Assembly (NCBI RefSeq): GCF_025384765.1
Contig: NZ_VHLL01000006.1
Coordinates: forward strand, 97,719 to 161,718
Direction of reading: 5' to 3'
DNA length: 64,000 nucleotides
Source: Methanoculleus formosensis
GTDB taxonomy: Archaea > Halobacteriota > Methanomicrobia > Methanomicrobiales > Methanoculleaceae
The translations under genes were made by a program, and so were the position numbers. Every line of letters begins with the position of its first letter. Position 1 is the stretch's first letter. Shown here one piece after another: positions 7,540 through 14,951 of this stretch. Below the pieces are notes generated by a model that ran no database searches, was not told the DNA's origin, and was given only the letters and a program-made list of their open reading frames with translations.

Positions 7540-8256
7540 ATGGAAGACCAGATGCGCATGGAGATCCCCTACGCGGAGATCGCAGAGACGCTCAAGACCG
7601 CCCTCGACCTTCGGGGCTCGCCGGTCGCGGTGAAACTCGCAAAGACCCCCGACGGTATCCCCGAAGGGGTCGGGCCGATCGAGGAGACCGTCCGCCACTG
7701 CCAGATGATCAGCAGGGCGCGCCTGAACGGCGAGATCTTCTACGCGACCGCCGAGAAACACGTCTGTATGGGGGGCGGCTGGGCGCTCGGGCTGAAGGAA
7801 CTCACCCCGAGCCTCCGTTCGGGTGAGTTCTACTACAAACTCGGCAAGTTCGAGAGTTGGGCCGCCTGCATGCGGACGATACAGCAGGTGCCGCACGTCC
7901 CGGAGCTCGAGACCTACGCGACCGTCTATGCGCCGCTCGAGAAGACGCCGTTCGACCCGCACGTCGTCGTCATCGTGGCAAGCCCCCGGGCGATGCTGAA
8001 ACTCGCGCAGACGACACTCTACCTGCTCGGAGGGCGGATCGAGTCCACGATGTCGGGGATCCAGTCGGTCTGCGCGGATGCGACTGCGCTGCCCTACCTC
8101 TCCGGTAGGATCAACTACTCGCTCGGGTGCGACGGCTCGCGCCGGTTCTCCGGGATCGAGGACAACGAACTTGTCATGGGCATCCCTGCCGAACTCCTTC
8201 CCGAGTTTGCCCGGGCGCTTCCGGTCATCACCGCCGCACCCGGGTCGGTGAAGTGA
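7540..8256 (+). CDS. DUF169 family protein
   Basis: About 238 aa. The DUF169 family is widespread in methanogens and anaerobes, and its biochemical role is not established. The N-terminal block ALDLRGSPVAVKLAKTPDGIPEG is typical. Cysteines in the contexts RHCQM, HVCMGG, AACMR, SVCAD and GCDGSR could bind metal or a cluster; that is inference. The ATG at 7540, about 11 bases after GAGGAG, is chosen over a GTG at 7498, though the second methionine a few codons on is also possible. It sits after nadK with a 73-bp gap, so it may have its own promoter. Confidence 0.75.
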   Translation: MEDQMRMEIPYAEIAETLKTALDLRGSPVAVKLAKTPDGIPEGVGPIEETVRHCQMISRARLNGEIFYATAEKHVCMGGGWALGLKELTPSLRSGEFYYKLGKFESWAACMRTIQQVPHVPELETYATVYAPLEKTPFDPHVVVIVASPRAMLKLAQTTLYLLGGRIESTMSGIQSVCADATALPYLSGRINYSLGCDGSRRFSGIEDNELVMGIPAELLPEFARALPVITAAPGSVK

Positions 8257-8362
8257 CCGGCCGCCCGGCTGCACCGTTTTTTTCGTATACCTCCCGCAGG
8301 TGAACCGGCCGGGGTACAAGGCTTATCTCCCCGGCAGGTCAACTAATCAACAGGTGGTTTTT

Positions 8363-8863
8363 TTGCAGGTATCCATGAAGCTCGAGATGAAGGACCGGCC
8401 GGGACAGTTGGTCGCAGCCCTCCAGCCGATCTCGGCCGTCGGGGGAAACATCGTCGCGGTCATCCACCAGAGGGAGACCCCGGCAGTTACGGAGACGCTG
8501 GACGTCCAGATCGTGCTGAAACTCCCCGAAGGGCGCCTTTCGAGGCTCCTTGAGCTGCTCCGCGAGCAGGGCGTCAACGTCGTGCGCATCGACGAGGAAC
8601 GGCTCCTCTACGAGTGCACGTTGATCATGATTGGCCACTTAATGCACACGGACCTCTCCGACACGGTCGACCGGATCGACACGACCGGCTCGGCCGAGGT
8701 GACGGAACTCTCTCTCGTCATGCCGGCGATCGCCTCCCCATCCTCGGCCCGGATAACCATCCGTTCGACCACCCGGACGGAGATGAAGAAAGCGATCCGG
8801 ATCCTGCGCGGCGTCGCGGAGCAGAAGAGCCTCCTCATCATCGAGCCCCTGGAGGGTGCATGA
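8363..8863 (+). CDS. ACT-domain protein, probable amino-acid sensor for threonine synthesis
   Basis: 166 aa. An N-terminal ACT domain (MKLEMKDRPGQLVAALQPISAVGGNI) is followed by a second half with a weaker ACT-like pattern. ACT domains bind amino acids and regulate metabolic enzymes. A TTG at 8363 preceded five bases earlier by AGGTGG is the best start; the ATG at 8375 is the alternative. The stop overlaps the start of homoserine dehydrogenase (ATGA). Many homoserine dehydrogenases carry a fused C-terminal ACT domain; here that enzyme lacks one, so this protein may supply the feedback function in trans. That role is inference. Confidence 0.75.
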   Translation: MQVSMKLEMKDRPGQLVAALQPISAVGGNIVAVIHQRETPAVTETLDVQIVLKLPEGRLSRLLELLREQGVNVVRIDEERLLYECTLIMIGHLMHTDLSDTVDRIDTTGSAEVTELSLVMPAIASPSSARITIRSTTRTEMKKAIRILRGVAEQKSLLIIEPLEGA

Positions 8864-9849
8864 TGCGGATCGCCATCCTCGGGTTCGGCTCCGTCGGCCG
8901 GGGCATCGCCCGGGCAATCCTTGCAAAAAACCTTGATATCACCGTCACCGGCCTTGCCGACTCAAGGAGCGGGATCATCGATCCGGCCGGGATCGACCTT
9001 CAAACGGCGCTTGACCAGAAGGAGAACGGCGGCCCCTGCGGCAGCCCGGAGGTCAGCCCCGCCGACGTGGTGGCGAAGGCGGATTATGACGTCCTCGTCG
9101 AGGTGACCCCGACGAACGTGGATGACGGCGAACCGGCGCTCGGCCATATCCGGGGAGCCCTCGGGCGGCAGAAACATGTCGTCACCTCGAACAAAGGCCC
9201 GATTGCCCTTGCCTACCCGGAACTCCGGGCGCTTGCAGCAGCAAACGGCGTCTTTTTGAAGTACGAAGCGACGGTCTGCGGGGCGATCCCGCTCATCCAC
9301 GCGATGCAGGAGGGGCTTGCGGGCAACACCATCTCCCGGCTCTACGGGGTCTTCAACGGCACCTGCAACTATATCCTCACCCGCATGGCCGAGGACAGCC
9401 TCACCTACGAGCAGGCCCTTGCCGAGGCCCGGGAACTCGGGTATGCCGAGGCCGATCCCACCTACGACGTCGAGGGGATCGACGCAGGCGTTAAACTGGT
9501 CATCCTCGCAAACACCATCCTCGATATGCAGACGACGCTCGACGACGTGGAGAGGACGGGGATCACCCTCCTGACGCCTGAGGCCCTGCAGCTTGCGGAA
9601 GACCAGGACTGCACCATCCGGCTCATCGGCGAGATCGTCCCGGAGGCCGGGGTGCTCCGCGTCTCGCCGCGGATCGTCGCAAAAGCGCACCCGCTCGTCG
9701 TTGAAGGGACGCTCAACGCGGTCACTGTGGAGACGGATCTCGCCGGAGACCTGACGTTCATCGGGAAGGGTGCGGGCTCCACCGAGACCGCCAGCGCGGT
9801 GATCGGCGACCTTCTCTACATCCGTGATCGGCATGTCCAGGGTTCTTGA
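8860..9849 (+). CDS. hom: Homoserine dehydrogenase
   Basis: 329 aa, the short form without a regulatory domain. Reduces aspartate semialdehyde to homoserine on the way to threonine and methionine. The N-terminal Rossmann motif GFGSVGRGIARAI is at about residues 7-19. The family signature follows: ATVCGAIPLI, GVFNGTCNYILT, then EADPTYDVEGIDAG with the catalytic Asp/Lys region. ATG at 8860 overlaps the ACT-protein stop; an adjacent ATG at 8863 is equally possible. The gene overlaps the next one by 17 nt. Confidence 0.93.
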   Translation: MMRIAILGFGSVGRGIARAILAKNLDITVTGLADSRSGIIDPAGIDLQTALDQKENGGPCGSPEVSPADVVAKADYDVLVEVTPTNVDDGEPALGHIRGALGRQKHVVTSNKGPIALAYPELRALAAANGVFLKYEATVCGAIPLIHAMQEGLAGNTISRLYGVFNGTCNYILTRMAEDSLTYEQALAEARELGYAEADPTYDVEGIDAGVKLVILANTILDMQTTLDDVERTGITLLTPEALQLAEDQDCTIRLIGEIVPEAGVLRVSPRIVAKAHPLVVEGTLNAVTVETDLAGDLTFIGKGAGSTETASAVIGDLLYIRDRHVQGS

Positions 9850-10960
9850 GCGTAGAATTGAGTACCTGCGGCTGATGCGTCAGGCGACGCTTGAGAGAGG
9901 CTACTTCACGGTGGTCAATATCGCTGAGGCGACGAAGACCCCCCGGAGCACCGTCCAGGACTGGGTGAACCGCCTCATCGAGGAGGGGTGCGTCCTCGTC
10001 ACGGAGGAGCAGCGGGGGCGGCACGCGGCGCGGTATGCGGCGAGCAGCGTGATGCCGGAGAGCGCCTGCCGCCGGGTCTTCACCACGGTCGACGGCGATG
10101 AGGTCGAGATCTACCATGAGTGCATGAGCGGGGGGTGCGCGGCCTTCTGCGAGTTCCACCACGCCCGTGCCGGCGGCGCCCTGCAGTCCGTCCACCGGGA
10201 CGGGACGCTGCTCCGGGAGCGGGCCGGCCTCGGGCGGCGGGAGGTCGCCGTCGGGCTCGACCCCGCGCCGGCGGTCGGGATCGTCGGCGTCTTTCACGAG
10301 GACGGCTGCATCCTCCAGCAGATCCGGTGTATCGGCGGCCCGGCCTACTCGCTCACCGATATGATGTCCTTTGCCGAAGGCGTCTGCGGCGTCACCGTTC
10401 GCCGCGAAGGAGCGGTGGTCGAGGGCGAGGTGGTTACCCGGGCGCTCGCCTACGTCGCCGTTGGGATCGACGACACCGATGTGGAGGGTGAGGGCGCGAC
10501 GTTTGCCCTTGCCCTCGCCCTCCTTCAGCATCTCGCGAAACTCGACGGCGTCATGCCGATCGGCCACCGGGTCGCGATGCTCAACCCCCGGCTCGAAGGC
10601 GCGACCGCTGGAAACTCCTGCAGTTACATCGAACTCGCGGTGGAGCCCGAGAGGGTGCCGCAGATCGAGGAGGCGGCCGTGCGGTTCGTCGCCGGCGAGG
10701 CGGTCTCGGTGGAGTGGGGGATCGCCGTCCGGCAGGGGTTCCGGACGCCCGGAGCGCTCCGGGCCTACGGGAGGAGCGCGAGAGAGACGGTGCTCACCCG
10801 GGAAGCGGCGGAGGCGGCCGCTGAACGGTTTGGCATTCGCCTCCACGGCGGCCGGGGAATCATCGGGGCGCTCGCGGCCGTCGCGCTCATCGGGCTCCCG
10901 CACGACGTCCTCCTCGACCCCGGGCAGGACGTCTGCACCGGGTGGGAGCCGGGGGAGTGA
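9833..10960 (+). CDS. HTH protein with a GIDDTD (TiaS-like) domain, function unknown
   Basis: 375 aa. Residues about 1-65 form a winged-helix-like region (TPRSTVQDWVNRLIEEGCVLV). The middle part has clustered cysteines (ECMSGGCAAFCEF). The C-terminal half has GIDDTD near residue 217, then a GATFALALALL segment, and later RGIIGALAAVAL. GIDDTD and RGxIGALAA are hallmarks of TiaS-type tRNA agmatinyltransferase cores, and a related core occurs in a methanogen-specific family. Full TiaS has additional OB and zinc domains that I do not see. The gene overlaps homoserine dehydrogenase by 17 nt. I would not assign a reaction. Confidence 0.55.
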   Translation: MSRVLERRIEYLRLMRQATLERGYFTVVNIAEATKTPRSTVQDWVNRLIEEGCVLVTEEQRGRHAARYAASSVMPESACRRVFTTVDGDEVEIYHECMSGGCAAFCEFHHARAGGALQSVHRDGTLLRERAGLGRREVAVGLDPAPAVGIVGVFHEDGCILQQIRCIGGPAYSLTDMMSFAEGVCGVTVRREGAVVEGEVVTRALAYVAVGIDDTDVEGEGATFALALALLQHLAKLDGVMPIGHRVAMLNPRLEGATAGNSCSYIELAVEPERVPQIEEAAVRFVAGEAVSVEWGIAVRQGFRTPGALRAYGRSARETVLTREAAEAAAERFGIRLHGGRGIIGALAAVALIGLPHDVLLDPGQDVCTGWEPGE

Positions 10961-11175
10961 GCGGGGTCTGGGTGAGTTTTTCGCTTGCGGCGGTTGTCGC
11001 TCTGATTGGAGTGGGGTTCCTTTTTGAGATTCTGTGGCTTCTGGGTGTGCTCGCTTTTTAATCAGTTACACCAAGAGCAAGTTCAAGACTTTCGGTCTTC
11101 TCGTGCACCAGTTCTTCGCACCTCACGGTGCTCACGCTCCCGCCCCCTCAGGTCAGTCGCGTAATGAACCATCGC

Positions 11176-11317
11176 AATCGCCACGCACTGCCCGCCCCCA
11201 TGGGGGCGGGAGGAGCGCGAAGCGCGGGTGGTGGGGGTTAAAGAGTTCCCCGATCGGTAGAGACAGGGGAGGGGGGCTGCACCCCCTCCCCGTCGGCCCC
11301 TCCCCCAATGGCGATAC
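11176..11317 (+). repeat. G+C-rich TIR repeat, copy A
   Basis: Starts AATCGCCAC and ends TGGCGATAC, an imperfect terminal inverted repeat. Inside are a left hairpin (GCCCCCATGGGGGC), a GCGCGAAGCGC stem, and a right hairpin (GGGGAGGGGG ... CCCCCTCCCC), with a short variable spacer between. ACGGTCCAG follows the right end, as in copies D and E and (inverted) B and C. Confidence 0.8.
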
Positions 11318-11559
11318 CCCCACGGTCCAGCGTATGGGCATTTTTGATGATATCCACCGTTTCCGTAGTCCTCTACAGTCCAGTGCACTAGGCTATATCA
11401 TCCTTTGATTGTTCTATTAGCCGCCAAAGTAATCCCAACGTCATCTCATGCCCATGCTCACTCACCTGTTGCACTCGTACCCTCCGGGACACCTCTCTCC
11501 CGAGTGCCTCTATATCTTCTCGCCCCCGCCACTGGAATCCCACGCTCCCTCGCGCTACC

Positions 11560-11568
11560 CATAAATAC
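11560..11568 (+). promoter_or_regulatory. TATA box for the DUF2284 gene
   Basis: CATAAATAC at 11560-11568 is A+T-rich in a G+C-rich context. Its centre is about 43 bases before the GTG start at 11607, predicting a leader of roughly 17 nt that still contains the GAGGTGA ribosome site at 11594-11600. Confidence 0.5.
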
Positions 11569-11606
11569 CCGGAGCCGGCAGATACCCCTCATCGAGGTGA
11601 AGCGCG

Positions 11607-12032
11607 GTGAGAAGCGAACTTGAAGAGGAGATCGCGAAACTCTCCTCCCTCGCCCGGGAGCGCGGCGCGGAGGCACGGCGGATAGCGGCCCGCGATGTCG
11701 TCGTTGCGGAATGGGTGCGGTTCAAGTGCCGGTTCGGGTGCAAGGGCTACGGAAAACACATGTCCTGCCCGCCCTACGCCCCCACCCCCGCCGAGACCGG
11801 GCGGCTGCTCACCGAGTACAGCACCGCCCTCCTCCTGCGGTTCGAGGGCGTTCCGGGGCATCCCGACCTCAAACCCGACGAGATACCCCTCGACTTCCAC
11901 CCGTTCCTTCGCGACCTCATCCTCTGGGTGAACTCGACGGTGCACCTCCTCGAGAAGACGGCTTTCTACGACGATTTCCCGAAGGCCTTCGGGTTCGGGG
12001 GATACCCCTGCATCTACCCTCCGCGGGGTTGA
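11607..12032 (+). pseudogene. DUF2284 protein, 5' part, interrupted by insertion element
   Basis: Predicted metal-binding protein of the DUF2284 family, function unknown. The start GTG has GAGGTGA six bases ahead. The fragment shows the family motif CGYGKHMSCPPYAPTP-like (C-x-Y-G-K-H-x-S-C-P-P-Y) near residues 48-58 and ends GGYPCIY before the element; the next four codons and stop belong to the insertion. The rest of the gene continues at 13362 in the same reading phase once the element is removed, restoring a CIYC...C cysteine set. The product made here would lack its C-terminal cysteines. Confidence 0.85.
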
Positions 12033-13361
12033 AGGAGCGGAACTTGAGCACCGGAGGTGCGACTGGCAGAGCGGGAGGGCTCCCTCCGCACGGGGAGGTG
12101 AACGCGGCACCCCAACGTCTGTTCACTTTCGCCCCGTGCGGCTCTTCTTTATGCTGGAGGAGACTCCATACGACAGTATCGTATGCTGCGGCGGTACCAG
12201 TACCGGCTCTATCCCACGAGGGATCAGGAAGTCCTGATCGCCAAGCATCTCGGATGCTGCCGGTATGTGTACAACTGGGCGCTCGACCGCAAGAATCTGG
12301 CATATCACGACGACGGGATCAGCCTGTCCGGGTACGACCTCATGAAGCAGCTTCCCGCCCTCAAAGCGGAGTTGCCCTGGTTGAAGGAAGTCAACGCCCA
12401 GTCGTTGCAGCAATCGATCCATCACCTTTCCCGTGCGTTCACGAGCTTTTTCGAGGGGCGCGCCGACGAGCCGACCTTCAAGAAGAAGCACGCCCCCGAA
12501 CAGGCGTTCACGGTGCCGCAGTCGTATACCGTGGACTTCGAGCAGGGAACGGTAAAACTCCCGAAGATCGGTGCGATCAAAACCGTCTTCCACCGCCGGT
12601 TCGAAGGCAGGATGAAGACTGCGACGATCATCTGCAGATCGACCGGGCGATACCTGATCAGCATCGTGGTCGAGGACGGCAGGAAGCCCCCGCACCCTGC
12701 CGATCCGATCCCGGACCAGACTGTTGGGATCGACCTGGGGCTCACGCACTACGCCGTTCTCTCGACCGGGGAGAAGGTGGCGAATCCGAACTATCTCAAG
12801 AACACGCAAACGCGGTTAGCCGTGCTCCAGCGCCGGCTCGACCGCAAGCAGAAGGGTTCCAAGAACCGTGGCAAGGCCCGGCTCAAGGTTGCCCGGTGTC
12901 ACCAGAAGATTGCCGACCAACGGCGGGACTTCCAGCACCAGCTCTCTTCTCGACTGGTCCGCGAAAACCAAGCACTGGCCGTGGAGTCCTTGAACGTGGA
13001 CGGCATGGTGAAGAACCATTCTCTCGCGGGAGCAATCAGCGACGCCGGGTGGGGTTCTTTTGTCTCGATGCTGGCATACAAGTGTCAGGAAGCCGGGAAA
13101 ACCCTGCTGAAGATCGGGATGTTCGAGCCCTCATCAAAGACCTGTTCGGTCTGCGGATACTGGAAGACCGATCTGACACTGAAGGACCGGGAGTGGGCCT
13201 GCCCCGAATGCGGCACGCACCACGACCGGGACTTGAACGCCGCGATTAATATCAAACAGTTTGCACTTGCAGGCGCGGAACGCGCCGAAGAGCCTGTGGA
13301 CTCGCTCCCAATAGGGAGGAGGATGAAGCAGGAAGCCCCCGCGCAAGCGGGGGTAGTTCAC
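12018..13361 (+). mobile_element. IS200/IS605-family element, TnpB only (1344 bp), inserted in DUF2284 gene
   Basis: The boundaries follow from rejoining the interrupted gene: codons ATC TAC ending at 12017 join TGC GAG starting at 13362. The right end is GTAGTTCAC, preceded by a perfect hairpin, as in IS605-type right ends. The left flank is ATCTAC, the expected place for the target and TAM of such elements. No TnpA transposase is encoded, so movement would need one in trans. No target duplication is seen, as expected for this single-strand transposon family. Confidence 0.85.
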
Positions 13362-13598
13362 TGCGAGCACCTGCACTGTGTCGCCGAGGAGCACAAGGGG
13401 GTCGTCGACGAGAGCATCCGCAGGCTCTGCAGGCATATGGACCTCGTCCGCCCGACGATGGAGGGTGCCGGGATTGGCGTCTTCTCCACCGCCCGGAAGG
13501 CCGGGTGGGACCTGCACGTCGTCCCCTGCCGCGACTTCGAGTACGGGAAGATCGAGCACGGCAACATCACGTCGGTCGGCCTCGTCCTCATCGAGTAA
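12183..13598 (+). CDS. tnpB: TnpB RNA-guided nuclease fused in frame to the DUF2284 C-terminus
   Basis: Residues 1-393 are TnpB, the IS605-associated RNA-guided DNA nuclease related to Cas12. The N-terminal RYQYRLYPTRDQ and YNWAL segments are typical. The RuvC residues look intact: GIDLGL (RuvC-I) near 182, an AVESLNVDGM glutamate (RuvC-II) near 267, and HHDRDLNAAINI (RuvC-III) near 345. The zinc finger CSVCGY ... CPECG lies between. The frame has no stop inside the element and continues for 78 residues (from CEHLHC) into the 3' half of the DUF2284 gene, ending at 13596-13598. The added tail is an accident of insertion. Activity is possible but untested. Confidence 0.9.
   Translation: MLRRYQYRLYPTRDQEVLIAKHLGCCRYVYNWALDRKNLAYHDDGISLSGYDLMKQLPALKAELPWLKEVNAQSLQQSIHHLSRAFTSFFEGRADEPTFKKKHAPEQAFTVPQSYTVDFEQGTVKLPKIGAIKTVFHRRFEGRMKTATIICRSTGRYLISIVVEDGRKPPHPADPIPDQTVGIDLGLTHYAVLSTGEKVANPNYLKNTQTRLAVLQRRLDRKQKGSKNRGKARLKVARCHQKIADQRRDFQHQLSSRLVRENQALAVESLNVDGMVKNHSLAGAISDAGWGSFVSMLAYKCQEAGKTLLKIGMFEPSSKTCSVCGYWKTDLTLKDREWACPECGTHHDRDLNAAINIKQFALAGAERAEEPVDSLPIGRRMKQEAPAQAGVVHCEHLHCVAEEHKGVVDESIRRLCRHMDLVRPTMEGAGIGVFSTARKAGWDLHVVPCRDFEYGKIEHGNITSVGLVLIE
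13336..13353 (+). ncRNA. 3'-terminal hairpin of predicted omega RNA / element right end
   Basis: CCCCCGC, loop GCAA, GCGGGGG forms a perfect 7-bp stem with a GNRA-type loop eight bases from the right end. In TnpB elements the guide (omega) RNA starts inside the 3' part of tnpB and extends past the right end, so its guide would be copied from the flanking DUF2284 sequence beginning at 13362. The RNA start cannot be placed from sequence alone. Confidence 0.5.
13362..13598 (+). pseudogene. DUF2284 protein, 3' part (downstream of the insertion)
   Basis: C-terminal 78 residues of the interrupted gene. Cysteines in CEHLHC, RLCRH and VPCRD, and a RPTMEGAGIGVF segment, match the end of DUF2284 proteins. 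It has no start of its own and would be translated only as the tail of the TnpB frame. Confidence 0.85.
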
Positions 13599-13609
13599 CG
13601 CCCCGGCCT

Positions 13610-14713
13610 TCAATCGTCCCGTACGCCCTGAATGAACTCCTCGGTCATCCGGCAGGCATCGTCGTCCCTGACCTGCACCGGCGGGTGTTTCATGAAGTAG
13701 GCGGACGAAGACGTCAGCACACCGCCGATACCCCTATCAAGGGCGAGCCTGCAGCACCGGATTGCGTCGATGACGATCCCCGCGGAGTTGGGCGAGTCCT
13801 CGACGGAGAGGCGGAGGTCAAGGTACATGGGTACGTCCCCGAAGAGCCGCCCTTCCATCCGCAGGAAACAGACCTTGTTGTCCTTCTGCCAGCAGACGTA
13901 GTCGCTCGGGCCGATGTGGATCTCATCGTCGTCGAGAGGCACTTCGAGGATCGACTGCACCGCTTCGGTCTTCGACGTCCTCTTCGAGGCGAGGCGGTCC
14001 CGATTCAACATGTTCAGAAAATCCGTGTTGCCGCCGGTGTTGAGCTGGTAGGTCCGGTCCAGTTTCACCCCTCGCCGCTGGAAGAGGTCGGCGAGGACCC
14101 GGTGGGTGATCGTTGCGCCGAACTGGGCCTTGACGTCGTCGCCGATGACCGGAAGGTCGCGTTCGCGGAACCGCGCCGCCCAGGCAGGATCGCTCGCGAT
14201 AAAGACCGGCATGTTGTTGATGAGGCCGACGCCCGCTTCCAGCGCGCAATCGGCATAGAACCGTGCGGCCTCCTCGGAACCCACGGGGAGGTAGTTGAGC
14301 AGCATCTCGGCACCCGAGTCCTCGAGTTCCCGGACGATCTCCTCGCGTGAGGCCTCCTCCTCGTGGGCGAGGACGAACCGGTGCTCCTCCTTGTAGCCCT
14401 GCATGTGCCCGGGAAACCCGTCCAGCACCCGCCCCATCCGGACGGAAACACCGGTTCTCGGCATCCCGGGGCAGAATGTCGTCGTGCAGTTCGGGGGGGA
14501 GAAGATAGCCTCCGCGAGATCCTTCCCGACCTTCCTCGCATCGATGTCGAACGCCGCGGCCACCTCGATATCGGACGGTCGGTAGCCGCCGATCTCCCAG
14601 TGCATCAGCCCGGCTGCGTCCTTCTCGCTCTTCTCCCGGTAGTATTCGATCCCCTGAAGCAGCGAACTGGCACAGTTTCCGACGCCCACGATTGCAATCC
14701 TGATCGAGTCCAC
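13610..14713 (-). CDS. ino1: myo-Inositol-1-phosphate synthase
   Basis: 367 aa, the short prokaryotic/archaeal form. Converts glucose-6-phosphate to inositol-1-phosphate with NAD+; the product is a headgroup of archaeal phospholipids and a precursor of some solutes. N-terminal Rossmann motif VGVGNCASSLLQG at about residues 9-21, then LNYLPVGSE, GDDVKAQFGATITHR with the catalytic lysine, and QLNTGGNTDFLNM. GTG at 14711-14713 gives the family-like start; upstream codons in the same frame run into the neighbouring permease and are not credible. The gene is alone, convergent with the interrupted DUF2284 gene. Confidence 0.92.
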   Translation of the reverse strand: MDSIRIAIVGVGNCASSLLQGIEYYREKSEKDAAGLMHWEIGGYRPSDIEVAAAFDIDARKVGKDLAEAIFSPPNCTTTFCPGMPRTGVSVRMGRVLDGFPGHMQGYKEEHRFVLAHEEEASREEIVRELEDSGAEMLLNYLPVGSEEAARFYADCALEAGVGLINNMPVFIASDPAWAARFRERDLPVIGDDVKAQFGATITHRVLADLFQRRGVKLDRTYQLNTGGNTDFLNMLNRDRLASKRTSKTEAVQSILEVPLDDDEIHIGPSDYVCWQKDNKVCFLRMEGRLFGDVPMYLDLRLSVEDSPNSAGIVIDAIRCCRLALDRGIGGVLTSSSAYFMKHPPVQVRDDDACRMTEEFIQGVRDD

Positions 14714-14951
14714 GACAGCCCCCCAATAGATCCAGTATGCCGGATAGCGCACCCATTTTCGAACGACGCGTCCGGCACCATGTAAGATGGCACAACCCTG
14801 AAGGCAGGTATGCGTTCGACATAATGCGAAGCGGGAGATATAAGGGTATGCTTCAGGGGCGCCGAGGGGCCATGCTCTAGAGAACGGGGCGGAGCGCCGG
14901 ATCCCCGTCGCTGCTGCCGGTCTGGAGCGGTTGCCCGGAGGGGAATACCCG

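Larger units (their letters stand above)
10961..11606. other. Gene-free stretch of about 650 bp with dispersed repeat
   Basis: Holds repeat copy A (11176-11317) and, at about 11100-11135, a hairpin-forming segment CACCTCACGGTGCTCACGCT whose complement resembles 41966-41990. The right end carries the promoter of the DUF2284 gene. No gene-like reading frame with family resemblance is visible on either strand. Confidence 0.6.

Noticed and set aside
11711..13249. 512-residue plus-strand frame spanning the DUF2284 5' part and the TnpB element
   Set aside because: It is a shadow in another frame, rich in Arg and Pro, and crosses the insertion boundary. TnpB and DUF2284 motifs lie in the other frames.
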